The notes beneath the pieces were generated by a model. It had not been told where the DNA came from. It ran no database searches and saw only the letters and a list, made by a program, of their open reading frames with translations. A program made the position numbers and the translations under genes. Shown piece after piece: positions 10,950-21,207 of a stretch of 64,000 nt of DNA; position 1 is the first letter of the stretch; the number at the start of each line of letters is the position of its first letter. This DNA is from Stentor roeselii (lineage: Eukaryota; Ciliophora; Heterotrichea; Heterotrichida; Stentoridae): positions 109,205 through 173,204 of the forward strand of contig RSEH01000071.1 of NCBI GenBank assembly GCA_006503475.1, written 5' to 3'.

Positions 10950-12469
10950 TATTTATATCCACTATTTAGGGAGTTGAATAGAAATGAAGTCCTTTTGGTT
11001 TGGATTTATAAGGGATTTTATATTGTTAGAAGGAAGTTGGAATTTAAGAAGTTGGAGTATTGTTTTGGGTTTATTAAGTTAACTGGGTTTGATGGGGAAT
11101 GAAGAGGGTTTTTATGATATTGTTTTTTGCATGGTAAACTTTTTATAGTTCAGTAAGTTGGATGAAAATGATTATCTGGTAAATTATTTGAATTATTGTA
11201 ATCAAAGTTTGAAGTTTTTTTGAGATTTAAATATTAACTGTATTGACATGAGGCATGAAAAAGATCAAACGATGCATGGGTTAAGTATAAACTTGTTATT
11301 GACTAGTATTTAGGATTATTTATCAAATGAAAATTTATAAAAGATCTTGAAATTACTCTAAATTTATTATTACTTAAATATGAGTTAGTTTACTTAGATT
11401 AGACCTCATTTTTTTAATTTGAGCAATAGTGTTTCAGATATACTATAAAAGATTTATGATTGGTTTTAACTTTTAGTTAAAAAACTAAATAATAATTATA
11501 AAAATAAAATATCTTAGATATATATATATCAAGTATCCAGAATTCGAACAATAACAATCTTCACGAAGTGAACATATCTCTATGATTCAGAACAAGCGAT
11601 ACATTTAATAACACACATTCTAAACTTCACTTGAAATATCTATGATAAAGAACAAGTGATTCATTTAATAGCACATTCTAAGCTCCACTTGAAATATGTA
11701 TCCAGGGCTAAATGACATCAAATTAGAGAGAATCAACAATATTTGATTGTGAGCATTATTAACTTAATCTATATTTAAATCTTTTCAAATAGGTCTATTT
11801 CCAGAATGGTTGAGCAGAAAGTAAAGAAATACTTCTAGGTGCCTTAAATTCATTAAGCCAACTTTTTTTATCATACATTTATGATCTTCATATTTAAATA
11901 ATGTATTCAGTTTTCTGATTGATTTTTAAAAGTAGCAGAAGTTAAAATTCGAATAAATATTTGATTGATAATCCCGTACTATATACTTAAATAAACTTTT
12001 AAGGTGCCTCTCTTTCAAGCTAGCTCTCATAAAACATTAGACTTATTCTGGTGAGGTATGCATCATAATATAAAAATATTAAGAATATAAGATACATCTA
12101 TTAGAAGAAAATAATCGTATTATAAAAGTTTGTACTTCAAGTAAAAGTATAAAAAAATATTATTAGATTAAATGTTTATTCTAACATGCTATTTTCAATC
12201 AAATTTTTTATGTTTCAGCCATTTCTTTAGATTAAGATACTCTTGGATTGAAATTCTTGTTGTGCAATTTATTAACTTACGTATAAAATACAACTATTTA
12301 ATTTCCTAGTACTTCAAATAAAAAAAAATCCTAATTAATGGTTAGAGTATAAAGATTATCATCAATTGAGTCAAATTTATTTTAAAAAAACTAAATTATC
12401 ATATTAAATGGTTATCATTCTTTTCATAAAATTTTCATTTATTTACACTTTTCATTAAATACCAAGTTT
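10950..12469. other. Gene-free AT-rich spacer
   Basis: About 1.5 kb with no supported gene. The first 170 bp is G/T-rich on the + strand, the expected mirror image of an A/C-rich leader for the minus-strand gene starting at 10949. The rest is AT-rich without strand bias and carries a short tandem repeat at 11577-11697. Confidence 0.55.
11577..11697. repeat. Two-copy tandem repeat of about 62 bp
   Basis: Two diverged copies, each with TATGAT.AAGAACAAG.GAT, CATTTAATA and CATTCTAA..TCACTTGAAATAT. The pair is bracketed by AGTATCCAG and TGTATCCAG. No coding content. Confidence 0.75.
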
Positions 12470-12683
12470 TGTATCCCCCAGGTGCTTTTCCATTCACATT
12501 ATTTAAAATTAAGCTCTTTTATTTGGAACCTCGAATATTTTCATGATCGTAGAATAACTAACTTAATTTTCAGCTAAGTCATCAACAGGTGAGTACTATT
12601 ATTAGTTTAATCAATTAACTTTCTTTTATTTTCAAATTATTGATTTATTTCAGAAGCTTTGACTTTTTGAGTCATATTCAAAT

Positions 12684-12763
12684 CAAACAACTCAAACCTG
12701 CCGAAAATCTTGATTTTTTCAAAATTTCCTAAACTTTTCCCTATTCAGCGATAAAAATCAGGA
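12684..12763. other. 80-bp internal inversion private to copy 1
   Basis: In copies 2-4 the region next to the CTTTGACTTTTTGA landmark reads, on the gene strand, as the reverse complement of what copy 1 shows. Copy 1 has CAAAC.ACTCAAACC.GCCGAAAATCTT...GCGATAAAAATCAGGA in gene orientation, whereas the others carry this on the opposite strand. Sequence on both sides of the segment stays collinear. Confidence 0.7.
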
Positions 12764-13286
12764 TGAAAAACTCTTAAATTTTTTGAATTGAAGAAAACCT
12801 GATGCTGTTGTCCTTAAAAAGTCAAGATCATGACATTATTTAAATAATTGCTTTAGAGAAAGACTGAGGCTGATGGTTTCGATTTTAACATATGGAATTT
12901 CATAAGAAAACTAAGAGCTTTTGTTATTAAGTCAATTTGATGTTACCAGTTTACTTTCCACTTGATTTCATTAGGAGTATCACGAATTTCTAAGTTAAAG
13001 TCGACCAAAACTATTTTGATGGAATACCAATTTATATATCACTGTTTTTTATTATAATTTAGCTATATTTGAACAATATAATCCTTTTCTTTTATTAATT
13101 AGCTAGATTTTTTAAATTTATGAGCTTTTAATCAATAAAACTTCTAATTTCTAAAGCTATTTACCAAATAAATCCAAAATTGTCCTAAGTGTCTATTAAA
13201 AAAGCCATTCAAACTTAAATAATAATCAATACTCAATCAAAATTTTTCACTAGATCTTGATTTTTCAAGTAAAATTTATACTTAGC

Positions 13287-13321
13287 TAAATTTTAATACG
13301 GTAGAAAAATATATTTTTAGC
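13287..13321 (+). promoter_or_regulatory. Conserved pre-ATG block of the AAA/PD-(D/E)XK genes
   Basis: TTTAATACGGTAGAAAAATA followed by TATTTT(T/C)AGC directly abuts the ATG and is nearly identical in all four copies (also just upstream of the starts at 53663, 58318 and 62692), while the sequence farther upstream is far more diverged. It may be a promoter or leader element. It contains GT...AG 20 nt apart, but other introns here are 15 nt. Confidence 0.55.
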
Positions 13322-15490
13322 ATGTCAGACATCTTTATAATGTTTAATTGGCTAACTAGGAATGCGATCTCCTCTGTCAAAGCCATCAGAAAGAGCTTCT
13401 CGGCAGATAATATTTACCCTAAGACACCTACAAAGATATCAGCTTGTATTGAGGACTATGAAACAATTCTTGATGGACACATCCTGACAGTAGATAAATC
13501 ATTGCTAATAAAGGATATTATCCAGCATGAAACTGTCCTCATAACAAGGCCGAGGAGGTGGGGTAAATCACTGGCCTTAAAGATGCTTCAGAGTTTTTTC
13601 CAACCGAAATTTTCACCAAAAGGAGATATTATAAACGATGATGAGAAAAAGGAAAAATTTCGCAAATTGAATATCGGCAATAAACATCTAACTTGGAATC
13701 CAATTACGCATAAAAATGAAAAAACCCAAATCATTGATTTACAAGGATCACTTCCAGTAATAACTCTCACCTTTGAGGATATTCACGAATGTGCAACTAC
13801 AAAAAACATTATTGAATGTTTTAGAAATGTACTTCTTCAGGGAATAGATCCACATAAATATTTATTCACATCAAAAAAAATTCAAGATAAATATTCTCAG
13901 GAATTATTGAAAAAGTATTTTAGTGAGGCAAAGCATCATCTTACAGAACACGATATAACCTATACCCTAAGAGCTCTAATTCAATCTTTGAATGAGCACC
14001 ATAATAAAAAGGTTATCCTTCTTGTAGATGAATACGACAAAACTTTAATCGAAATTAAATTAAACAACCCAGACCTGTATAAATATGCATGCTCTTTATA
14101 CAGAAAATTATTTTCTATAGTAAAAAACAAAACTGAAATAGTGCAGCTGTCAGTTTTTACAGGGGTAAATCAAATTGTAAATTACGATATCTTTTCTGTG
14201 ATCAATAATATTTTTCACGATTCAATTATTTCCCCAAGAACAGCTAAGGACGGTGATGAACATTTTGGGTTCACCGAAACCGAAATTGAAAAGTTGATTA
14301 AAAAAGCAAAGAAAATTTCAAAGGTTAAGCTGGATGAAAATGAAATAAAAGAAAAATTAACTTGGCTCTATCATGGGTATGGGATAAATGGGAGATTGGT
14401 TTATAATCCTTTCTCTGTTATGAATTGTTTGCACGATCTGGTTTATAATAAACCGGCTTATATGAATTATTGGACAAAAATAGGCGATTCCATTTTGTTC
14501 ACCAATGCAGTTAAGGAACAAAAGAAACTTAAAGAAATAGAAGAAAGCAAATTAAATGAAAAAGAAGATAAAACCCAAAATAAATTTAAATTTAGTGAAG
14601 AAAATCAAATAGAAAAATTAATAAAAACAGGAGAAGTAAATTTTTCACCTGATTATCAAATTAATTTTGATAGGATTCTTACTAATGAAAATTCATTATT
14701 GACACTTATGTTAGATGAAGGATATATCACTCCAGCTGATGAAAAAAGTGTATATCGAATCCCAAATAATGAGGTGAGACATAAATTCTTTAGTACTATA
14801 TGCGATACTTGGTTTAGCGAAAAAGAAATGATCATAATTAAAAAATCTATTAAAATAAACGAATTCGAAGATCCTGAAATATTTATAAAATTATTTCAAG
14901 AAAGAATTCTTGACAATCTAAAAAACGAACATTATCCAGAGTTTTTCTTTCAGGCTCTACTTTATGCATGTGTTGAGAATGCTTTTGGGGCTTTAGAATA
15001 TAGGGCCAAGGACAATAAAAAAATTGATATTATACTTAAATCTCCTAATGATAAGACAACAGTTTATATTATTGAAATTATAAAGAAAGATAGTAATAGC
15101 AATAAGACACTTATTAATGAAGGTCTGGAACAAATATTAGAAAAACGATATCCAGAATCAATTATCAATGATTATAAAGAATTTAAAACTATTGTTTTAA
15201 GGGTAGTTTATTTTGAAAAGGAACAACTTTCAAAATGGAAGATTAATATGGCTGAGCTGAAGTTTACAAGAGATAATTTAAAAAGAGCAATCGAGTGTTT
15301 TGTTCCTAAAACAATACCAGCTCAAACTAGTCAAAAGGTTAAAACGAGTAAAAAAGCTAAAAGAAAAGAAGTTGAAATTAAAGAAGTTGAAAGCAGAGAA
15401 GTTCAAAGTAGAAAAGTGCTGAATAATGACAACCTATTCGAAGAATTGACAAAGTTTGCTTCCAGTTACTTTCCTAGAGAAAATAATTAG
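13322..15490 (+). CDS. AAA-ATPase-like / PD-(D/E)XK nuclease-like protein, copy 1
   Basis: The 722-aa product begins MSDIFIMFNWLTRNAISS, a hydrophobic then basic N-terminus shared by all copies. Walker A RPRRWGKS is near residues 75-83 and Walker B VILLVDEYDKTL near 231-242, followed by a sensor-like LSVFTG. This is the AAA-ATPase_like architecture. The C-terminal third resembles PDDEXK_9: GALEYRAKDNKKIDIILKS then VYIIEII. The motif aspartate (about 569) and glutamate (about 585) are present, but the expected lysine two residues later is Ile (copies 2-4 have EIK), so nuclease activity is doubtful. The tail has four degenerate KEVES-like pentads before LFEELTKF. The family is mostly bacterial and also occurs in some protists; its function is unknown. 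Confidence 0.85.
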   Translation: MSDIFIMFNWLTRNAISSVKAIRKSFSADNIYPKTPTKISACIEDYETILDGHILTVDKSLLIKDIIQHETVLITRPRRWGKSLALKMLQSFFQPKFSPKGDIINDDEKKEKFRKLNIGNKHLTWNPITHKNEKTQIIDLQGSLPVITLTFEDIHECATTKNIIECFRNVLLQGIDPHKYLFTSKKIQDKYSQELLKKYFSEAKHHLTEHDITYTLRALIQSLNEHHNKKVILLVDEYDKTLIEIKLNNPDLYKYACSLYRKLFSIVKNKTEIVQLSVFTGVNQIVNYDIFSVINNIFHDSIISPRTAKDGDEHFGFTETEIEKLIKKAKKISKVKLDENEIKEKLTWLYHGYGINGRLVYNPFSVMNCLHDLVYNKPAYMNYWTKIGDSILFTNAVKEQKKLKEIEESKLNEKEDKTQNKFKFSEENQIEKLIKTGEVNFSPDYQINFDRILTNENSLLTLMLDEGYITPADEKSVYRIPNNEVRHKFFSTICDTWFSEKEMIIIKKSIKINEFEDPEIFIKLFQERILDNLKNEHYPEFFFQALLYACVENAFGALEYRAKDNKKIDIILKSPNDKTTVYIIEIIKKDSNSNKTLINEGLEQILEKRYPESIINDYKEFKTIVLRVVYFEKEQLSKWKINMAELKFTRDNLKRAIECFVPKTIPAQTSQKVKTSKKAKRKEVEIKEVESREVQSRKVLNNDNLFEELTKFASSYFPRENN

Positions 15491-16699
15491 ATTGATTAGT
15501 TAAGATAAATAGAAAAGAGTAATAAGGAATATCAACGAGGGATTGAGAACAATTGATACAATTACTGTATCAGTTCAAAACTTAAAAATGAATCTCGTGA
15601 TATTTTATATGAAAAACTCATCAAAATCGAACTCTTCACTAGTCTATAATATTTTGATCGGTTTAAACATAAATATTCTTATTATTGTATCCAAAGACTT
15701 TTTCTTCTCAACTGGAAAAGTATTCATTATACTAATCTTGAAATCAAACCGTCTTAAGTAAGAATGCGAATGAACTAAAGTGATTTTATCACCAGGTGTC
15801 CTTGACTAAATGCAAAAGCCTGTCTTTTCGTGAGTCTTTCACAACTGAACTTCTAGAAATTATCCTCGGTTTCAACCTGGAATTTAGAGTAGGAGTATTT
15901 TTAGAGAATCTGAAAGAATTAGTTTTGGTTTATATAAAAAATGCCATAAAGATTTCCTCCAGTACACAAAATAAGTTTTAATATAGATTCGCTATTTCTC
16001 TATTAAGTTACTTTGCAACTTATTGAACCAACTCTAAATTCTTTTAATAGATGAGCTATATGTGGTATTATTGCAAATAGCATCCAATTCTTTGCTGTAA
16101 TTACGAAGTTAGTTGGTTAAACCATTTTTTATTAATTACTGAAGAAAATATTTATAAGATTCTCTGAGTTTAATCACTGATTCTAGCTCTTCCAGCGATT
16201 CCTTCTGTTATTCTCCCTTAAAAGTATGCCTTTTTATCATAATAAAAATTCCTGGGAATATAAATCTTTAAGGGTAGTTTGCAGTACCTGATTTTCATGA
16301 CTAAACATATGCCACCTTGTTACTTTAATAGTGAGCCTCAGGGTCTCTTAACCCTGGAAATACAATTCTTTATCGAGAGGATAACAAGTTGGTCTAATAG
16401 CAAAACCCTTGAATTCAAAGATGTGGCCTCTTTTATTCGGATTGGGACATAGTCTATTTCTATTATGACAGAATCTTATGATTAATAATTTTAACAGATT
16501 TTCTACAATTTGATTTTTTTTACTTTCAGCTAAAATGATTTTACGATCTGATGTCAATCCAGATGCTGAATCTGGATTAACACCTAAATTTCAATTATCT
16601 TTCGTTCGATTTCATCTGGGCGATAACTCTTCAAACACCCAAAATAAAATCCTCCATCACATCCCCTTAACTCAAACCTTTCACACAATTCCTCTAAAT
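15491..16699. other. 3' flank of copy 1 and spacer
   Basis: No intact gene. Up to about 16170 this is the conserved downstream flank of the repeat unit. From about 16190 to 16560 the minus strand carries a coding-looking but interrupted stretch (for example FEFKGFAIRPTCYPLDKELY followed by a stop, then more apparent coding) that I cannot assign. From about 16560 the sequence matches the reverse complement of 60300-60430, the leader of the pseudogene that follows. Confidence 0.5.
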
Positions 16700-17420
16700 T
16701 CAGAATGATTGTCTAATAATAGAAAGTCTTTCAGATGCAGAAGTGATCACATTGATACTATTACCAGAATATTCCAAAACCCATCTTTTCCCCAAAATTC
16801 AAACCACGGTAGAATCATATACCAGCTGTTGTATTTTGACAGTAACTATCCAGGTGGAATCAAAACTACATTGCAAGAGTCCGTAGTCTTTTATTGATTC
16901 ACTAAAAGATAATTCGCTGGAAAGTTGGGTGCCTTCAACCCAAGTAGGTCTTTTAGTCTTTCCAGAAGTGAACCTCGAAGATTTTTATCACTGGAACAAG
17001 AGATCTTTTAGAAATAGGCCAAAGCGGAATCGTGTTAGTTACAGGAGGATTAGGTGAAGAATCGAATACAGTGAAATAAAAGTCTGACAGTCGAGCTGAT
17101 CACTGGGGAGTGCTTTCTTTACCTCTTTATTCAAAGCATTCTGGCTTTATGGACTGGACTTAAATTCCTTTGGTCATGGCACTCAAGAAATGTTGAGTTG
17201 TAACCCGTGAAACTGCAATCTTTTCACCATTTTCAGAAAATATCAATACATTTCTTTTGATCTAAAAAAATATTTTGCTGCTGTAGAAAATCATGGGAAG
17301 TTATGCTAAATTTGTCAACCCTAAATATGTTGATTATACTGAGACTGTGTTTGAATCAACAACAGGACTTGAGTGCAAAATGCAAGACTTTGAATTCAAA
17401 CTGATAAATCTGGTATAAAT
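16700..17420 (+). pseudogene. Broken UDP-sugar pyrophosphorylase (USP) gene, copy A
   Basis: USP converts UTP and sugar 1-phosphates to UDP-sugars. Here only fragments remain: a lost start (ATA where copy B has ATG) before ESLSDAEVI-like coding, NYPGGIK, WVPSTQVGLLVFPEVNLEDF, then SGIVLVTGGLGEE (nucleotide-binding GGLGER motif damaged), and after a large deletion YAKFVNPKYVDYTETVFEST then TGLECKMQDFEF, which matches the FVNPKY...LECMMQDYP block of plant USPs. Several frameshifts and stops interrupt it. It shares a one-base deletion (aatcaaaactacattg) with the copy at 59315-60267. It lies downstream of repeat copy 1 in the same orientation, as copy B does with copy 4. Confidence 0.85.
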
Positions 17421-18152
17421 TCTAGGCCCAAGTCGATATCTAATCTAGACCTTTGAAATTATCAGACTTTTTTAGGTTAACATCTGAAGTTTTGACCTCT
17501 AGGTCTGAAGTTAAAGCTAGTGCATTGAGTAAGCTTAAAGGAAATTTATGAGTAATAATGCCAACATTTTTTATTCTTTATTCGGCAAGTTTTAATGGTC
17601 TTGAATGTTTTCTTACTATTTCTGAAAGTAATTAAGATAGGGATTTTTTTGAAAAATACTCTTAAGTCAAAATAAAACCAATAATTTTTTAATCTATATA
17701 TATGTTAATCATAAAATTATAAAAAGGATTATCAATGAATGAAGTAAAGTATCTTATAAAAAATTGTTTTATTTACGAATAAATGATGAAATTTATCTTG
17801 CAACTCTTTTTTGAAATAAATGATGAATCAAATCGAAAAATCCTAAAACACTCTAAACATAAAAAATAACTATCCTAATTCCTATAAATTTATTCTCTAC
17901 TATCAAAACATACATTAAACAAAATAAAATACCCGAAACCTTATCCCAAAAAAATCTTAAAATCCCTACCCCAACAATCACTCAAAAAAATCCCCAAAAC
18001 ACTCAAAAAAACCCCAGATCTTTCAATCCCTAAACCACTTAAATCTCCTAAACCCCAAACATCTCAAATCCATTAAAACTCGTTTAAATTTTTCAATTCC
18101 ATAAGTCCAATTAACCCTCTTCGAAATCCACATAATTATTCAAATCCCGACG
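17421..18152. other. Spacer and kinesin leader
   Basis: No gene seen. From about 17830 to 18152 the + strand is very rich in A and C and poor in G, the leader pattern of core genes, probably containing the kinesin promoter. Further decayed USP coding may extend a little past 17420. Confidence 0.5.
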
Positions 18153-20264
18153 ATGACAAGTGAACAAATCCTTCGCCAAGAACTAGAATCCCTCAGATCC
18201 GAGTTTAAAGAGTAATCCAAAAACAGATTCAAAGACCAGTCCAAAGAATACGAAGAAGTCCTGGAGCTAGAAATGCATGAAAAAGACATAAAACTCTCAG
18301 AATACGAGTCAAAACTAGAAACCCTTAAAAAAGAACTACTTTTTTACAAAGACAAGTTTCAAAAAAGCGAGCAAGAAATAATGCGACTATCAAAAACCCT
18401 TGATTCTCTTAAAGACCAGCTAAAAACCCATGAAGAACAACGTCGCGAGTTAGAACAACTGAACGATCAATGGGAAAGTTCAAAGCGATACTTGGAATAC
18501 ACAAAGCAAGAACTCGAGGAACGTCTTTACCAAGCTGAAGAATGCGCGATTCTCATCAAAAACGAATTAGAAGAAATTTCAATTCAAAAAGAAATCGAAA
18601 TCCAGCGACTTAAAGACGAAATCAAAGACTTGAAGCAAGAAATCTCTTTGCTTAACACATCTGCATCAACAGGTAAAATCCAAGAACTTGAATCAGCCCT
18701 GTCAAAAGCTCTAAAGGACCAAAAGGAATTCGAAGAGAAGTACAAACTTGCAAAACCACGAAAAAGTGAACAAATCCAAGAATCCGCCGTCAGAGTCATC
18801 GTCAAAGTCAGACCTTTTCTTGACTGGGACATAAAACCAGTCCCTTGTCTTATTTGTACAGATTCTGAAATTCAAGTCGAAAGTAAAAAAGTCGGCTCGG
18901 CCAAATGTTTTATGTTTGAAAGAGTTTTAGGACCTGAATGCACTTTAGAAGAACTTTTTGATGACTTGCAAACTGGCATTGATTACGCCTCTGATGGTGG
19001 AAATGCATGTATTTTAGCTTATGGACAAACTGGCTCTGGAAAGACTTTTACTATGAATGGAGTTATCAGCAAGGCCATGGAGTTCATGAAGGCTCGCTTT
19101 GATGGGAAAAGTGTTTTGGCTTCACTTCAGATTATTGAAGTTTATAATGAACATGTGAGGAACTTGCTTACTAATGACGGGTTAAGTAAGAACTGGAAAG
19201 ATATCGTCAATGCTGCTGAGGTGCAACTTGGAGTGAACTGGATTGCAAAGGCTCAAGAGTTAATTAAAAAATCATGCTGTAGAAGGACTACAAAATCAAC
19301 AGATGCTAATGAGTTATCTTCGAGAAGTCACTGTATTTACACCCTGAGATTTTCAAGTAAAAGTGGACAAGGAAGGATACAATTTGTTGACCTTGCTGGA
19401 AGTGAAAGACTCAACAAAAGTAAAGTTTCAGGAGAAACACTTAAAGAAACTCTTCATATTAACAAGTCTTTATCAGCGTTGCAAGATGTGATCACTGCTT
19501 TAGAAACTAAAAGTGAACATATTCCTTATCGTAACTCTGTACTTACACGCATACTTCAACCTACTTTAGGAGGTGATGCCAGTCGAGTCTCTGTTATACT
19601 TGCTTGTAGTCCTTGTGAGGACTCAGTGAATGAGACTCTTTGCACTCTTTCACTTGGAACTCGTATTAAATCTGTTGACCTTTGCTGGGCACTGAGAAAA
19701 AATATAAAAAGTTTAGAAGTTGAAAGAACTTTAAGTCTTTTAGAAAAAGAAAGAAGTGAAAAATTGGCTCTTGTTAGAAAATTGGAAAAAATTGAAAGGG
19801 ATTATTCTAACTTTCAACTTGCTATGAAGGAAAAAGATTTGAGGATTGCTAGCATGTCGGTTATTATTCAGCAGACTGAGAAAAAATATGTTGAACAACG
19901 AGAAAGTTATAAAAGAGAGATTCAGGAAATGAAAACTAGAAGTGTTGATGAAAGGAAAAAAAGTTTTGATAGTGCTTCTGGGTCTGTCTCTGAATCTGCT
20001 AGCTTGATTATTACACCTCGTAATGAAGAGACTAAAGTTAAACCTGTTGTTGGACTACCTCTAAATTCAGAAATTAATAAAATGAGCTCTTGTAAGAATT
20101 TTAAAATACTTGATACTTCGAAACGATTTATTAGTTCTAGTCCTACGAACAATAAGAAAAACTTGGTTGTTCCGAAGGTTGGCAAGTCTCAGACTCCATC
20201 AAGAACCCAAAAGCCATTAATAGTGAAAAACGGTAAACAAATCGTCGTAAAGTCCAAGCCATAA
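18153..20264 (+). CDS. Kinesin with internal/C-terminal motor (kinesin-14-like)
   Basis: A microtubule motor of 698 aa. An N-terminal coiled coil covers about residues 1-210. The motor domain follows from RVIVKVRPF, with P-loop GQTGSGKTFTM (about 286-296), switch I NELSSRSHCIYTL and switch II DLAGSERL, plus HINKSLSALQDVI and HIPYRNSVLTRILQPTLGG. A motor placed after the coiled coil is the kinesin-14 (KIFC, minus-end-directed) arrangement, though here a further coiled coil and a basic tail of about 210 residues follow. The motor is short in its middle: the region after VYNEHVRNLL is reduced. A 15-nt intron at 18212-18226 near the start removes an in-frame TAA; the chosen start is ATG 18153. 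Confidence 0.92.
18212..18226 (+). other. 15-nt intron near the start of the kinesin gene
   Basis: gtaatccaaaaacag. Removal joins ...LRSEFKE to FKDQSKEYEEV. A at position 10; in-frame TAA if retained, which could be misread as a reassigned glutamine codon. Confidence 0.9.
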
Positions 20265-20298
20265 TTTTTCGAATATTTAATTCTAATAGTGAACAAGG

Positions 20299-21012
20299 AT
20301 GGAACCCACCAAATGGAAAGTCCGTCATCTCCACGCCTTCGACCTTCTTCCAGACCGTGACCCGATCACAGTATTCCTGACCTCTCCAAAGCTTTCCGAC
20401 ATTTCAAGCGAATACCAAGAATTCAAATCAATCCGATCCAAGTCTCCAAAGCGAATAAGATACAAGTCGCAACCTCCTCTGAACCGTGATTCAAAAGTCG
20501 TGAAATACGAAGGACCTAGATTCAAACAAGACCTTCCAAATCCTGTAAAGCAAAATATTCTAAGAATCCAAAACAAGACTTTATCGCCAATTGTGCAAGA
20601 CTCACAAGCAGAACTTTTTATAGAAGATTTAATTCGCAATCGACAGGAAATCGTTTTGCCAAAACACGATAAACCAAGAAGTCCTTCTGGAAATTTTCGT
20701 GATAAGTTCATTAAAACTCGCTCTCAGATGATGGAAGAAAGAAAAGCCAAGTGCGGGTCACTCTTGCAGGATATTCGTGATAAGGCTAGAGCTGATTGGG
20801 AAAATTTTCAATGGCTTTCGAAACCTTTAAGACGATGGGACTCTAGAAGTGATAGAGTCATTGTTCAGAATAGGTTTCAAAATTTGAATAGGTCGAATTT
20901 TGTTGTTGATGATTTTGAAGAACCTTTAGAGGATTTGAGAAATAAGAATAGAGGAATGATTGGAAATATTTTAGAAGCTTGTGGAGAGGATATTTTGAAT
21001 TGGCCTTCGTGA
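20299..21012 (+). CDS. Hypothetical protein
   Basis: A 237-aa basic protein from ATG 20299 (MEPTKWKVRHLHAFDLLPD), ending TGA. Features are a Ser/Arg/Pro-rich middle (SIRSKSPKRIRYKSQPP) and a short helical region rich in charged residues near the C-terminus (QMMEERKAKCGSLLQDIRDK). No domain is recognised. It starts 34 bp after the kinesin stop on the same strand. The coding strand shifts from A/C-rich at the start to G/T-rich at the end, as in neighbouring genes, which supports it being a real gene. Confidence 0.65.
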   Translation: MEPTKWKVRHLHAFDLLPDRDPITVFLTSPKLSDISSEYQEFKSIRSKSPKRIRYKSQPPLNRDSKVVKYEGPRFKQDLPNPVKQNILRIQNKTLSPIVQDSQAELFIEDLIRNRQEIVLPKHDKPRSPSGNFRDKFIKTRSQMMEERKAKCGSLLQDIRDKARADWENFQWLSKPLRRWDSRSDRVIVQNRFQNLNRSNFVVDDFEEPLEDLRNKNRGMIGNILEACGEDILNWPS

Positions 21013-21207
21013 TTGAAGGATTTTAAAGATGTGATTTTTAATGGTTTAATGTTTTTAGGAATTGGTGAGAAAATGTTTAGTTTCAATAAGAGAACCCTTA
21101 AAATTCTCTCTTAGAAAATTTACATCTCAATATATTCTATTGTTTAAATGAATCTCTAAAAAATTCTATATTCATAAAAAAAATTTTCAAACCAATACTA
21201 ACTTAAC

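Larger units (their letters stand above)
12470..16170 (+). mobile_element. AAA-ATPase/PD-(D/E)XK repeat unit, copy 1
   Basis: The homologous block reaches well beyond the gene. Upstream, about 850 bp can be aligned by eye with the flanks at 53664-54500, 58319-59175 and 62693-63515. The common outer edge looks like TTTAATTTTAAATAATGTGA then GCA.CTGGG on the opposite strand. Downstream, to about 16170, there is alignment with 51000-51560 and 55400-56119, including the CAAAAGCCTGTC and AAACCATTTTTT landmarks. I find no terminal inverted repeat, target-site duplication or transposase, so mobile element is a working label for a duplicated unit; segmental duplication is the alternative. The A/C leader bias seen upstream of core genes is absent here. 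Confidence 0.55.

Noticed and set aside
13300-13321. A 20-nt intron (gtagaa...ttttag) just before the AAA gene ATG
   Set aside because: All supported introns here are 15 nt; the block is conserved but lies outside the coding frame, so splicing cannot be supported from sequence alone.
13322-15490. Bacterial contamination because the AAA/PD-(D/E)XK family is mostly bacterial
   Set aside because: The copies sit between clear ciliate genes, are linked to pseudogenes of a eukaryotic enzyme, are AT-rich like the surroundings and lack ribosome-binding sites or operon structure. Ancient horizontal origin remains possible.
15543-15981. Two short open frames downstream of copy 1
   Set aside because: They fall in the conserved noncoding flank and are not open in the equivalent flanks of copies 2 and 3.
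12470-16170. Classical DNA transposon with terminal inverted repeats
   Set aside because: No inverted termini, target-site duplications or transposase motif were found at the edges of any of the four units.
18153-18275. In-frame TAA in the kinesin start region, suggesting a reassigned stop codon
   Set aside because: The TAA lies inside a perfect 15-nt GT...AG stretch whose removal keeps the frame. All three stop codons end other genes at sensible places, so the standard code with tiny introns explains it.
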